NCBI RefSeq assembly: GCF_017313785.1
Contig: NZ_JAFLNL010000013.1
Span: 50,557 to 114,556, forward strand
Direction: 5' to 3'
Origin: Flagellimonas aurea
GTDB lineage: Bacteria > Bacteroidota > Bacteroidia > Flavobacteriales > Flavobacteriaceae
DNA length: 64,000 nt
Shown here: in pieces, positions 25,470-33,482 of the stretch
Layout: the number at the start of each line of letters is the position of its first letter
How positions within the stretch are numbered: position 1 is the stretch's first letter
Made by a program: the position numbers and the translations under genes
Notes under the pieces: generated by a model
What the model was told of the DNA's origin: nothing
The model's input: only the letters and a program-made list of their open reading frames with translations
Databases searched by the model: none

Positions 25470-27092
25470 ATGTCTTTGGAATTACTTAATCATCTAGATG
25501 CATTTTTTACCAGCTATTGGTGGCTGCTTTTCCTTCCTTTGGGATTGGGCATGCTACTCTTTCAATATGTCCACCGATGTGGTGTTCTGATGGTATTAGG
25601 GCTGTTTCTATTGGAAGGGGCCTTATTTGTTTATTTCTTGGGATGGGGCATTATAGTACCCTTACTGTTGTACGCACTACTTCCTTCCCTCTTCCTGAAC
25701 ATGCTTATCGGGCTTTTGCTGCATTTACGGGAAGAGGAAGATGCGATACCCCCGAAATACCAAGCCAGGCTGCCACTGCGCAGCGGCTCCCTCACCCTTA
25801 AAAACATACGGCGGGGGATTTCCATTATTGGTTCTGCAGGAAGTGGGAAAACGGAATCCGTGGTCTATGGCTTGTTAATGCACTTTCAGAAACATAGCTT
25901 TTGCGGGGTCATCCATGACTACAAACACTTTGAGATCACCGAACTGGCCTATCCCCTCTTCCATGACCAAGGCATTCCTTTTCATATCGTGTCCTTCGAT
26001 ACCATCCACAAACGGGTGAATCCCATTGCGCCCCGTTACCTGCCCGATGAGGAAAGTGTGAACGAGGTCTCCCGGGTCCTACTGGAAAACCTTCTTGAAC
26101 AACGAGAGTCGGTGGCCCAGGGTTCCTCCAAGTTCTTCAACGATGCTGTCGAGGGACTGCTGGGAGGATTGGTCTGGATGCTTCGCACCCATCATCCCAA
26201 ATACTGTACTCTCCCCCATCTTATCGCGGTATACCAACTATTGGAGCCTGAACATCTCATCCAATGGCTGAGCCAAGATCTCGTGGCCAAAGCCATGGCC
26301 GATGCCTTTATCGCAGGCAAAGACTCCGAACGCCAGACCGCAGGGGTACTTTCCACGCTGGCCAATGCCCTCAAGAAAATATCGACCCAACGGATATTCA
26401 TGGCCCTCTCTGCGGATGAAGTGGACTTGGATATCAATAATCCCAAAAACCCTGCCGTCCTATCCATCGTCAACCATCCCAAATTTGAAACGGCCTATTC
26501 CCCCATCATCGCCACCATTCTGCATACCGTTATCAAACAGATGAGCCTTCGGGGGCAACGTTCGTCCTTTGTTTTGATGGAAGAGGCCCCGACCATTCGG
26601 TTGCTCAATATGCACCGTATTCCGGCCACCCTCCGCAGCTATGACATCACCACCGTCTATGTGATGCAGGACAAGGCCCAGAACGATATGATGTATGGCG
26701 ATAAGGCCAGTAGGGCCATACTCTCCAACCTGTCCTATCAGTTTTTTGGGAAGGCCAATGATCCTGACACCGCCTACTATTATGAACGCTTTTTCGAATT
26801 GGTTAAAAAACCCATACGGAGCGTGAGCAAGAAAGCGGATTTTATGGCGTCCGATACCCGCATCACCAATATTGAACGGGAAGTGGGTAAGGTCCGATCT
26901 GAGGAGTTCTTTCGGTTGAAACAAGGAGAGTTCATCGCCTTTTCCGATGGGAAGGACAGAAAGGTACGGTTTCCGCTGCCAAGGGCAGCACGCGATTTGC
27001 CAAAGCCCAATCACCCTTCAAACAGCCCTGAAATTGCCGCCAATTTTCAGCGGATACATTTGGAGGTGAAGGGGTTGTTTCAAAAGCAATGA
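25470..27092 (+). CDS. mobC: MobC coupling ATPase (VirD4/TraG-type)
   Basis: A 540-residue type IV coupling protein. The first about 90 residues form membrane helices (LLFLPLGLGMLLF, GALFVYFLGWGIIVPLLLYALL). The ATPase domain follows with Walker A IGSAGSGKTE (about residue 121-130) and Walker B SSFVLMEEAPTI (about 366-377). It would link the relaxase-DNA complex to the tra-encoded secretion channel at the inner membrane. Five bases separate it from the relaxase gene. Length and motifs are complete. Confidence 0.87.
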   Translation: MSLELLNHLDAFFTSYWWLLFLPLGLGMLLFQYVHRCGVLMVLGLFLLEGALFVYFLGWGIIVPLLLYALLPSLFLNMLIGLLLHLREEEDAIPPKYQARLPLRSGSLTLKNIRRGISIIGSAGSGKTESVVYGLLMHFQKHSFCGVIHDYKHFEITELAYPLFHDQGIPFHIVSFDTIHKRVNPIAPRYLPDEESVNEVSRVLLENLLEQRESVAQGSSKFFNDAVEGLLGGLVWMLRTHHPKYCTLPHLIAVYQLLEPEHLIQWLSQDLVAKAMADAFIAGKDSERQTAGVLSTLANALKKISTQRIFMALSADEVDLDINNPKNPAVLSIVNHPKFETAYSPIIATILHTVIKQMSLRGQRSSFVLMEEAPTIRLLNMHRIPATLRSYDITTVYVMQDKAQNDMMYGDKASRAILSNLSYQFFGKANDPDTAYYYERFFELVKKPIRSVSKKADFMASDTRITNIEREVGKVRSEEFFRLKQGEFIAFSDGKDRKVRFPLPRAARDLPKPNHPSNSPEIAANFQRIHLEVKGLFQKQ

Positions 27093-27305
27093 TAAAATAC
27101 TAAATCCCCTAAAACACCATATTTTGCTCTGTTTTTATCGAATTAGGGAGTTGCACACCGGTGACAAGATGGATAAGCATTAAGGGTTTCGTTAGTTACT
27201 CAAACCGTTTTGCATTCAATTAAGGCTCTTCCTTCCTGAAATTTGGCAGTTATAAATCGGCTACTGCGCATTCACAGGTCCGTTACTAAAAGTTTAAATG
27301 AACAA

Positions 27306-27337
27306 TTGACTATCTTTTTTTCGATTTAGTACCTTTA
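27306..27337 (+). promoter_or_regulatory. Candidate Bacteroidetes-type promoter for the RhuM-Fic gene
   Basis: TTG at 27306-27308 and TACCTTTA at 27330-27337 are 21 bases apart. This fits TTG-N19-21-TAnnTTTG with one mismatch in the -7 box. The start codon at 27350 follows at 12 bases, giving a very short leader. Prediction from consensus only. Confidence 0.45.
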
Positions 27338-27349
27338 GACAAAAACTAA

Positions 27350-28315
27350 ATGGAAAGGGGAAATATTATATTGTACGATGATAAGCCTAATATAGAAATA
27401 CGGTTGGACAATGACACCATTTGGTTGAATCAGAGACAAATGGCAGACCTTTTTGATAAGGACAGTGATACTATAGGTCTGCACCTAAAAAACATATTCG
27501 CGACCAAGGAACTGGATAAAAAAGCAACTACCGAGAAATACTCGGTAGTTCAAAAAGAAGGTAAAAGACGGGTAAGGCGCAATGTGCTCTTTTACAATCT
27601 AGATGCCATAATTTCTGTTGGCTATCGGGTTAATTCTAAGCGAGGAACTCAATTTAGAATTTGGGCCAACAGCATTTTAAAGGATTATTTGGTAAAGGGC
27701 TATGCCGTAAATGAAAAAAGATTAGCTCAAAAAGAAGAGGAAATCCAGATACTAAAAAACGGTATATCCATATTGGGCAGAGCGCTGGAAGAAAAGTCAA
27801 AACTTGAAAACAATGAATGGCTGAAGCATTTCGCTCAGGGCCTTGAATTACTAGATGACTATGACCATGAAAACCTTGATGTTAAGGGGTTAACTAAAAG
27901 AGAAGCTGTTTTTCCAAGTATGGAGGAATATCAAGAACTTATCCGACAAATGGCTACAGCATTTGATTCTGACTTATTTGGAAAAGAGAAAGATGAAAAT
28001 TTTCAAAGCTCCCTTGCTCAAATTACCAAAGGTTTTGAAACAGAAGATTTTTACCCCACTATTGAAGAAAAAGCCGCCACGCTCCTATATTTGATAACAA
28101 AGAATCACTCTTTTGTTGATGGTAATAAACGAATAGCCGCCGCTTGTTTCCTTAAATTTTTAAATGCAAACAGCATGCTCGTTTCTAAATTGGATAAACC
28201 AATCATAAGCAGTGATACCTTGGCCAGTCTAACACTGTTTATCGCTTCCAGTAAACCAGAGGAAATGCAGACGGTAAAAAGATTGGTGATTAGTGTTTTA
28301 AATAGAAACAAATAA
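27350..28315 (+). CDS. RhuM-Fic/DOC fusion protein
   Basis: A 321-residue fusion. Residues about 1-125 form the RhuM domain (IRLDNDTIWLNQRQMADLF at the start, then a helix-turn-helix-like block ending YRVNSKRGTQFRIWA). Residues 180-320 are a Fic/DOC domain with the active loop HSFVDGNKR (His253-Arg261). Fic enzymes transfer AMP or other phosphates to protein targets; the second Gly of HxFx(D/E)GNGR is Lys here, as in DOC-type kinases and related members. RhuM proteins are named from a Salmonella pathogenicity island but occur widely on mobile DNA. It has its own promoter and no antitoxin partner is evident. A toxin or defence role is plausible. Confidence 0.85.
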   Translation: MERGNIILYDDKPNIEIRLDNDTIWLNQRQMADLFDKDSDTIGLHLKNIFATKELDKKATTEKYSVVQKEGKRRVRRNVLFYNLDAIISVGYRVNSKRGTQFRIWANSILKDYLVKGYAVNEKRLAQKEEEIQILKNGISILGRALEEKSKLENNEWLKHFAQGLELLDDYDHENLDVKGLTKREAVFPSMEEYQELIRQMATAFDSDLFGKEKDENFQSSLAQITKGFETEDFYPTIEEKAATLLYLITKNHSFVDGNKRIAAACFLKFLNANSMLVSKLDKPIISSDTLASLTLFIASSKPEEMQTVKRLVISVLNRNK

Positions 28316-28361
28316 TTGCAAGTTCAAACAAACGATTGCATGACCAACAAACCAGAATCAA

Positions 28362-28736
28362 ATGGGAACTAGAATAGTCTTATCAATAATCATACTTTCA
28401 ATTTTCGGTTGTAATAAGGATAATGCAAATAACGAAACTGAGATTCATGGCACTTATAAAGGGATTTTTGAGCGGGATGATATCGTTTCAAATGTTGAGT
28501 TGACATTTTATGGCGGGACTTGGTTGGGTGAAAGTGAAAGGTCCAAATATCCTGCATTATGTAATGGTACTTATTCGATTTCAAGAAATGTTGTTTCCTT
28601 CGAGAATGCCTGTGCTTGGACAGCTGAATTTGATTGGACTCTGATATTGAGTGATGAATGGAATTATGATATTAAAGGCAATTTATTGGTTTTAACCAAG
28701 TCAAATGGAGACAAATATGAATTATCGAGACAATAA
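28362..28736 (+). CDS. Small lipoprotein
   Basis: A 124-residue predicted lipoprotein: signal peptide with lipobox SIFGC (Cys17), an Asn/Glu-rich spacer, then a single beta-rich domain with GTYKGIFE and WNYDIKGNLLVLTKSNGDKYEL. The form suggests a lipocalin-like small barrel as seen in many Bacteroidetes surface lipoproteins. No specific family or ligand recognised. First of a run of small plus-strand cargo genes with lower G+C than the tra and mob modules. Confidence 0.7.
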   Translation: MGTRIVLSIIILSIFGCNKDNANNETEIHGTYKGIFERDDIVSNVELTFYGGTWLGESERSKYPALCNGTYSISRNVVSFENACAWTAEFDWTLILSDEWNYDIKGNLLVLTKSNGDKYELSRQ

Positions 28737-28844
28737 GAGGGAGTCTAATGGCCAACTTATAACCTATTAATATCGATTAATTAGTTGGGGTGACCAAGGA
28801 GTGGCCTTAACTGATGCGGTCGGATTGTTTACAAAAGTTGAAAT

Positions 28845-29282
28845 ATGAGTTATACCGCAAAACAGGTAGAAGACTTTTTTAAAAGAATTGACAACTTGGA
28901 CGTCTCCCAGGAGCCCAAATTTGGTAAAATGAATGCTTGCCAAATGGTTTGTCACTGTACTGATTTTTTTAGAATGGCCATTGGGAATAAGAAAGCACAT
29001 GAATATGGTACTATAAATCCGACTGAAATCCTCGAACTCTCAAGTTCAGGACAGACCGTAGCTGCACCAAAAGGCTTCGGTCAAATCGAGGGAGAAGGGA
29101 CTCTTCCTACCAATTTTGAAAATGACAAAACCATCTTAAAAGAACATATTCGAGAATTTTCAAATCTGGGCAAGGATTATCAATTTGCAGAACATCCTTA
29201 TTTTGGAAATATCAGTTACGATAGATGGGTTGAACTAGCTATTTATCACCTAAATCATCATTTGAAACAGTTCTCCGTTTAA
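28845..29282 (+). CDS. DUF1569/DinB-like protein
   Basis: A 145-residue cytoplasmic protein of the DUF1569 family in the DinB/YfiT-like four-helix metalloprotein superfamily. His-containing segments typical of the metal site are seen in CQMVCHCTDFF and the C-terminal AIYHLNHHLKQF. The family may act as thiol-dependent transferases, but no substrate is known. It stands alone between lipoprotein genes with about 40-110 bases on either side. Confidence 0.75.
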   Translation: MSYTAKQVEDFFKRIDNLDVSQEPKFGKMNACQMVCHCTDFFRMAIGNKKAHEYGTINPTEILELSSSGQTVAAPKGFGQIEGEGTLPTNFENDKTILKEHIREFSNLGKDYQFAEHPYFGNISYDRWVELAIYHLNHHLKQFSV

Positions 29283-29324
29283 TTATTAGAAGAAGTTAAA
29301 TCCATATAGAAGTTTAATAGAACG

Positions 29325-29960
29325 ATGACCGAACAAGAATTTTTCAAAAATCTACAAGAAAAGACGGAAACGGTGTTTTATCAGAGTGAAATCTACACTA
29401 AAAATAAAGATAAAAATTGGTTTTATTCCATCTGTAACGGGCCCATTTTGAGGCATAAACCAATCATTTTCGGATTGAATTGGGGCGTTAGCAATGACCC
29501 GAATTATGAAGGGCACAAGGCACAGAAAACATATCCAGAAAATATTGATAAAAATACCTGGAAGTTTAAATCCCATGTGAACACCTATTTGATCAAATAT
29601 TTTGGATACTCTTTTGATGAAGTCAATTACAGTAATCAATGCTTTTTTAGAACCCCAAACGAGAAATTTTTAAGTTACCAGGATTGGAGGGACTCAATAG
29701 CCCTGTTTAGGGAATATGTTGAGTATATAGACCCTCCTTATTTAATCATGTTGGGAAGACCTAGACACTTAAATAACGACGAACTTAAAGACTACAGAAA
29801 AATAGGATATTTTCCATTAGGATCAAAAAGAAGGTCTTTTGTTCGATTGGGAACCCTTTTTGATAAATACACCTTTGGCTCAGTCCCCCATAGCTCTGCT
29901 CATATCTCTCCTAACACCCATGATGAATTATGGAAAATTCTAAAAGAAAACTTGAAATAA
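29325..29960 (+). CDS. Hypothetical protein, possibly uracil-DNA-glycosylase-like
   Basis: A 211-residue cytoplasmic protein. The segments IIFGLNWGVSND (residue about 47) and VPHSSAHISPN (about 188) are placed like motifs 1 and 2 of the uracil-DNA-glycosylase superfamily (GxNPG-type and HPSxxN-type), and the length fits. The motifs are only loosely conserved, so this is a weak fold guess, not an enzymatic assignment. It belongs to the low-G+C cargo patch. Confidence 0.45.
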   Translation: MTEQEFFKNLQEKTETVFYQSEIYTKNKDKNWFYSICNGPILRHKPIIFGLNWGVSNDPNYEGHKAQKTYPENIDKNTWKFKSHVNTYLIKYFGYSFDEVNYSNQCFFRTPNEKFLSYQDWRDSIALFREYVEYIDPPYLIMLGRPRHLNNDELKDYRKIGYFPLGSKRRSFVRLGTLFDKYTFGSVPHSSAHISPNTHDELWKILKENLK

Positions 29961-30029
29961 TATCCAAAATAGGTTTCCATATCCCAACTATTTCGATTTT
30001 TGTAATTTCATTTTAAATATGACTCTTTG

Positions 30030-30272
30030 ATGAATAGGTCAGCTTCAAAATCCACAAAAAAAGAACTGGTAATTTGGATAGAATCCCTCAACGATGATTC
30101 AATTATTGCGCTATTACATTCTATAAAACTTTCCAGTGAAGGAAAGTCTGGCGACTGGTGGGATGAACTTACAGAAAGTGATCGGGTAAACATTCTCTCC
30201 GGCATAAGAGACCTTGAACAAGGACAGACAATGAACTCAAAAGAGTTTTGGAAGGAGATTGCCAATGGGTAA
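30030..30272 (+). CDS. Antitoxin-like protein paired with ParE-type toxin
   Basis: An 80-residue hydrophilic helical protein (ATG at 30030; a TTG three bases earlier is in frame). The C-terminal half with DWWDELTESDR and a following LSGIRDLEQGQTM resembles the toxin-binding part of small antitoxins that accompany ParE/RelE toxins. It ends inside the toxin start region (30265-30272). The N-terminus shows no clear DNA-binding fold. The call rests mainly on context. Confidence 0.6.
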   Translation: MNRSASKSTKKELVIWIESLNDDSIIALLHSIKLSSEGKSGDWWDELTESDRVNILSGIRDLEQGQTMNSKEFWKEIANG

Positions 30273-30543
30273 TATTTGTGAAGTCACCTGGACAAAAAAG
30301 TCCGTTTCCAACGCATTGGAAATCAAATCACACCTTAATCGCAAGTTCGGCAAAAAGGATGACCTAGTCTGGTTTGAAAAACTTTTAAAGCAATTTGAGA
30401 AAACCGTGTTTCATTTACCAACGCTTTATCCAAAATCACATAAACTTAAATCCTTACGACGCGCTGTAATACACAAAAACATTACCATCTATTATCTGGT
30501 CGAAAAAGAAAGGATTACAGTCATTTCGATGAAGGATAATTGA
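30265..30543 (+). CDS. RelE/ParE-superfamily toxin
   Basis: A 92-residue protein with the ParE-like layout: CEVTWTKKSVSNALEIKSHL at the start, a central helical block, then LKSLRRAVIHKNITIYYLVEKERITVISMKDN, where the paired beta strands and basic residues correspond to the RelE/ParE core. I start at the ATG at 30265, preceded eight bases upstream by AAGGAG; the longer frame begins with TTG. It overlaps the antitoxin by eight bases. Members poison gyrase or cleave mRNA; which applies is not clear. It would help retain the element. Confidence 0.72.
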   Translation: MGNICEVTWTKKSVSNALEIKSHLNRKFGKKDDLVWFEKLLKQFEKTVFHLPTLYPKSHKLKSLRRAVIHKNITIYYLVEKERITVISMKDN

Positions 30544-30556
30544 TAACTTTAAACAA

Positions 30557-30823
30557 GTGGGTAAAAAAACTAATGTGCTAATAGACGAAAACATATTGAA
30601 AACATATCACTGGAAAATAATACTATACTTGCTGGTTCTTTTATGGATATGCCTATCCATTTTAAGCTGCAGCAAGGATGAGTGCCGTGAAGAGAAAAAA
30701 GAAAATTGTGCAGTAACTTTTGAAATCAACCCCGTTTGTGGGTGCAATGGTGTTACTTACGAAAACCCATCAACAGCCGAGTGTAATGGCATCAAGGACT
30801 ATACAATGGGCTCATGCAACTAG
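30557..30823 (+). CDS. Kazal-domain lipoprotein (possible protease inhibitor)
   Basis: An 88-residue product starting with GTG at 30557 (another GTG at 30575 is possible; no ATG fits). A hydrophobic segment ends in the lipobox SILSC (Cys38). The rest is a single Kazal-type domain: spaced cysteines in ECREEKKENC, then NPVCGCNGVTYENPSTAECNG and a final MGSC. Kazal domains inhibit serine proteases. An envelope-anchored inhibitor in a bacterium is uncommon but known in Bacteroidetes. It follows the toxin-antitoxin pair at 13 bases and may share its transcript. Confidence 0.72.
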   Translation: MGKKTNVLIDENILKTYHWKIILYLLVLLWICLSILSCSKDECREEKKENCAVTFEINPVCGCNGVTYENPSTAECNGIKDYTMGSCN

Positions 30824-30830
30824 GTGTTTT

Positions 30831-30865
30831 GACCGTATAGTAAGCGAAGCGAGGTCTTTTTTTTT
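30831..30865 (+). terminator. Possible terminator after the Kazal gene
   Basis: GACC (30831-30834) and GGTC (30853-30856) flank AAGCGAAGCG, followed by nine T residues. The stem is short, so strength is uncertain, but the position seven bases after the stop codon and the long T-run favour a terminator. Confidence 0.45.
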
Positions 30866-30972
30866 AAATAGCTGTGTGCCAAGTAATTTGTATGGATTGC
30901 CTTAGTTAGCCTATTTTTACTTGAATTAGTTTTGATTCATTGAATCGAGCACGAACCCAATCCAAATGATCA

Positions 30973-31446
30973 ATGAAAAAAATTGTGCCTTTGATTATAA
31001 TGGCTTTTATGTTGTCTAATTGCTCCGAAAATGATGGCGGTATAGACTGCGCGCTTTTTGATCCTGGCTTCCCTTCGTTGTATGTCAGACTGATCGATCA
31101 AAATGGAGATAATCTAATTGGGAACGGAACCATTGACCCGAACGAAATAATACTCCTAAAAGGATTGGGCTACAGATACAATCCGCCCAATGAATTTGCA
31201 GTTCCAGATTCCGATATCAGAAAGTTCGACAATACAATCAAGCTGTATATCCCGAATGAGTCTACTTTTCAATATATCATTAAACTGAACGAAACTGATG
31301 TTGTTACCTTGGATATTTCTGCTCAACGAAAAAATATCCCCTGCGATCTTTTTTATTATATTCCAACAGGGATATTGCAGAATAACAAAGAACTCCAAAT
31401 AGAGGAAGTTTTCACCTTGGAATTTATAGCAGAAATTACAATTTAA
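30973..31446 (+). CDS. Lipoprotein of unknown function
   Basis: A 157-residue predicted lipoprotein: MKKI start, hydrophobic core, lipobox MLSNC (Cys17). The mature part is beta-rich (YVRLIDQNGDNLIGNGTIDPNEI, NTIKLYIPN, EVFTLEFIAEITI), and two Cys (DCALF and PCDLFYY) may form a disulfide. This pattern is common in small surface lipoproteins of Flavobacteriia. No family recognised. Part of the cargo patch. Confidence 0.68.
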   Translation: MKKIVPLIIMAFMLSNCSENDGGIDCALFDPGFPSLYVRLIDQNGDNLIGNGTIDPNEIILLKGLGYRYNPPNEFAVPDSDIRKFDNTIKLYIPNESTFQYIIKLNETDVVTLDISAQRKNIPCDLFYYIPTGILQNNKELQIEEVFTLEFIAEITI

Positions 31447-31533
31447 AAATCATGTACATGGAACAATCGGTCCATTTTAATTGCGACTCGTTTGTGGTGG
31501 CGATGATAGAAACACCCCAAAATATATTCAGAG

Positions 31534-31845
31534 ATGGTAAAAAAGCGAACTGAGCACATAATTCATGCAGATGAAGTCGAAATAGGTCCACTCCAATTGC
31601 AATTGATGCTCGGGTCCTCGTACAAAAAAGCGATTGAACTATGCGTAAACAGCATTTTTTGTAACTGTGGGTCAAAAGACAAACGTCTGGTTAATTACAA
31701 AAGCTATATCAACGACGTAAACGATGTCATTCTAAAGGGCTGGTGTAGTTCTTGTAATACCATCGCAGCAAGATATATAGAAACTGGTGAACGTGAAGGT
31801 ATTGAAGCCATTGCGGATAGAATAAGACATACCAATCAAAAATAA
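31534..31845 (+). CDS. Hypothetical protein with Cys clusters
   Basis: A 103-residue cytoplasmic protein. Two Cys pairs, FCNCGSKD and WCSSCNTIAARY, are placed as in a small zinc ribbon. The C-terminus IEAIADRIRH is helical. I recognise no family. The frame starts in the 3' flank of the preceding lipoprotein gene, with no sign of an operon. Confidence 0.5.
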   Translation: MVKKRTEHIIHADEVEIGPLQLQLMLGSSYKKAIELCVNSIFCNCGSKDKRLVNYKSYINDVNDVILKGWCSSCNTIAARYIETGEREGIEAIADRIRHTNQK

Positions 31846-32013
31846 CCTTATATACTTGACCAGTAAAACGGTATGAAGATGAACATCTTACTCGTGAATC
31901 TCATTTTTATGATACCTAAAAAAGAAGATGTCTTTTTGTTGATTAGAGCCCCTAAAAATAGTAAAGGAAGGTGAAATTAACCTTATGTGTTGGTGCTGAA
32001 AAACTTCTGTAAA

Positions 32014-32463
32014 CTACCTGCTCAATCTTATAGCCTTGAACTTCATGACTTTTGATGTTTCATATCCTATGTTTAATATATTCCCATCTATTGCATAATT
32101 CATTATAAATGCTTCCCGACTCGAGTCATAGGTCGAAGCGATGGTCTGATAAAAACGCATCCCCCACTCACTTTCGGCTACTTCGGTTCCATTCAGCGAA
32201 AGAAATGTCAAACTACCTGTACCCGAAGCATACTCCCCGAAAAAAGTGTTCCGTGCCGTTGAACCATCAAATTCATCTTCCTTAAACGTGATTCGGATAA
32301 CATCACCCCTGTTAGGGGTATTTATATTTTCTCCCGTACTTTCATTGAAGTACGAAACCAACTCCCAAGAACCCATTAGCGTTACATTGGTCACCACATC
32401 ATCATCACTGCATCCCAAACAGAAAAACAGCATCAGAAGTATAGCTAAATACCTGACTGACAT
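32014..32463 (-). CDS. Lipocalin-like/META-like lipoprotein
   Basis: A 149-residue lipoprotein with lipobox FCLGC (Cys18) and an opening LMGSWELVSYFNESTGE that is typical of the lipocalin-like and META-domain lipoproteins of Bacteroidetes. The rest alternates beta strands (DVIRITFKEDEFDG, GSLTFLSLNGTEV, GNILNIGYE). It lies opposite to its neighbours. The ligand is unknown. Confidence 0.68.
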   Translation of the reverse strand: MSVRYLAILLMLFFCLGCSDDDVVTNVTLMGSWELVSYFNESTGENINTPNRGDVIRITFKEDEFDGSTARNTFFGEYASGTGSLTFLSLNGTEVAESEWGMRFYQTIASTYDSSREAFIMNYAIDGNILNIGYETSKVMKFKAIRLSR

Positions 32464-32686
32464 AACAATAATTTTATAGTAATATACAATTTTAACATAG
32501 ACATCCCTTCGTTAAATCATCACAATTTTTAATTCCTTATGTTTGAGTGGCCTGAATTTTATTTCTAAACCATTTGGAATAACAATCAAACAATATTTTG
32601 AGGAATCGGTAAAGTGCGGTATGTTTTATTAAATCAAATGATAAAATTGGCCGTAACTAATCATCGAAACCAACCTTGATATAGAA

Positions 32687-33058
32687 ATGACCATGAAAAA
32701 AAAACGTGCAAACTCGGAACACTACATTTGGGGAGACAATTGCCATGGTTGGCATCTATTGAAAAATGACCGATTGAGTATCATAGAAGAGTCCATGCCG
32801 CCCAACACATCTGAGGTCAAGCATTACCATAACAAAGCTCAGCAATTCTTCTATATTCTAAAGGGTAGTGCAGTTTTTGAGTTGGACAATACAACTATGC
32901 ACATTGGCGAACGGGAAGGGATACATATCGGAAGTCAAGTTATCCACCAAATTCGAAACGAGGGCAGCACAAATTTGGAATTTATTGTAATCTCAGAGCC
33001 CACATCTAAAGGTGATCGGGTAATCATAGAACAGACCAAAACCAAACAACAATCCTAA
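32687..33058 (+). CDS. Cupin-domain protein
   Basis: A 123-residue single-domain cupin. Motif 1 is HYHNKAQQFFYILKGSAVFEL (two His, Gln and Gly of the conserved metal site) and motif 2 is EREGIHIGSQVIHQIRNEG with the third His. Such small cupins are often ligand-binding or isomerase/epimerase-type proteins; the substrate is unknown. It converges with the HxlR-family gene, ten bases apart. Confidence 0.8.
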   Translation: MTMKKKRANSEHYIWGDNCHGWHLLKNDRLSIIEESMPPNTSEVKHYHNKAQQFFYILKGSAVFELDNTTMHIGEREGIHIGSQVIHQIRNEGSTNLEFIVISEPTSKGDRVIIEQTKTKQQS

Positions 33059-33068
33059 GCAAAAAAGG

Positions 33069-33392
33069 TCAGTTATTCCCGAACTTCTCCAACGCGGCGA
33101 GGATAGGCCCCAAAGACTTACCCTTTTCCGTGAGGGCATAATTCACCTCGGGTGGAAAGCCGTTTGTTTCACGTCTCTTGATGATGCCCTTAGACTCCAT
33201 TTGCCGTAAATGGTCTGCAAGAACCTTTTTAGAAACTCTAGGCATCGATCGCCAGAGGTCGTTGAACCTGAATTCCCCATGGTAGAACAAATAATGCAAG
33301 ATCATGGGTTTCCATTTTCCCGAAAGCATGGTCAACGCCTTCTTTAATCCACAATTCTCAAAATCCTTGTAGTCCATCGCGGGTTTATCCAT
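33069..33392 (-). CDS. HxlR-family transcriptional regulator
   Basis: A 107-residue winged-helix regulator of the HxlR family: CGLKKALTMLSGKWKPMILHYLFYHGEFRFNDLWRSMP and VSKKVLADHLRQMESKGIIKR are hallmark segments, with the redox- or ligand-responsive Cys14 present. It is transcribed divergently from the metallo-beta-lactamase-fold gene and probably regulates it and itself. A perfect -7 box (TAACTTTG, minus strand 33404-33397) lies only five bases before the ATG at 33392, so translation may in fact start at the next ATG (33377, MDYKDFENCG). Confidence 0.9.
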   Translation of the reverse strand: MDKPAMDYKDFENCGLKKALTMLSGKWKPMILHYLFYHGEFRFNDLWRSMPRVSKKVLADHLRQMESKGIIKRRETNGFPPEVNYALTEKGKSLGPILAALEKFGNN

Positions 33393-33396
33393 AAAA

Positions 33397-33416
33397 CAAA
33401 GTTACCTAAAAGTAAC
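33397..33416 (-). promoter_or_regulatory. HxlR promoter/operator
   Basis: GTTAC (33401-33405) and GTAAC (33412-33416) are an inverted repeat with a six-base spacer. The first arm overlaps TAACTTTG, a perfect minus-strand TAnnTTTG box at 33404-33397. HxlR proteins bind such palindromes as dimers, so autoregulation is likely (inference). Confidence 0.5.
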
Positions 33417-33482
33417 CTTCTTGCTCATTTATCAAGACTCAGCTAGGTTTACCAAAATAAAGATGACGTCCCTTAGATACTA

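Noticed and set aside
28737..31533. Integron cassette array with attC sites
   Set aside because: Small plus-strand orphan genes suggested this, but the gaps show no consistent RYYYAAC/GTTRRRY pairs or attC-like folds and there is no integron integrase.
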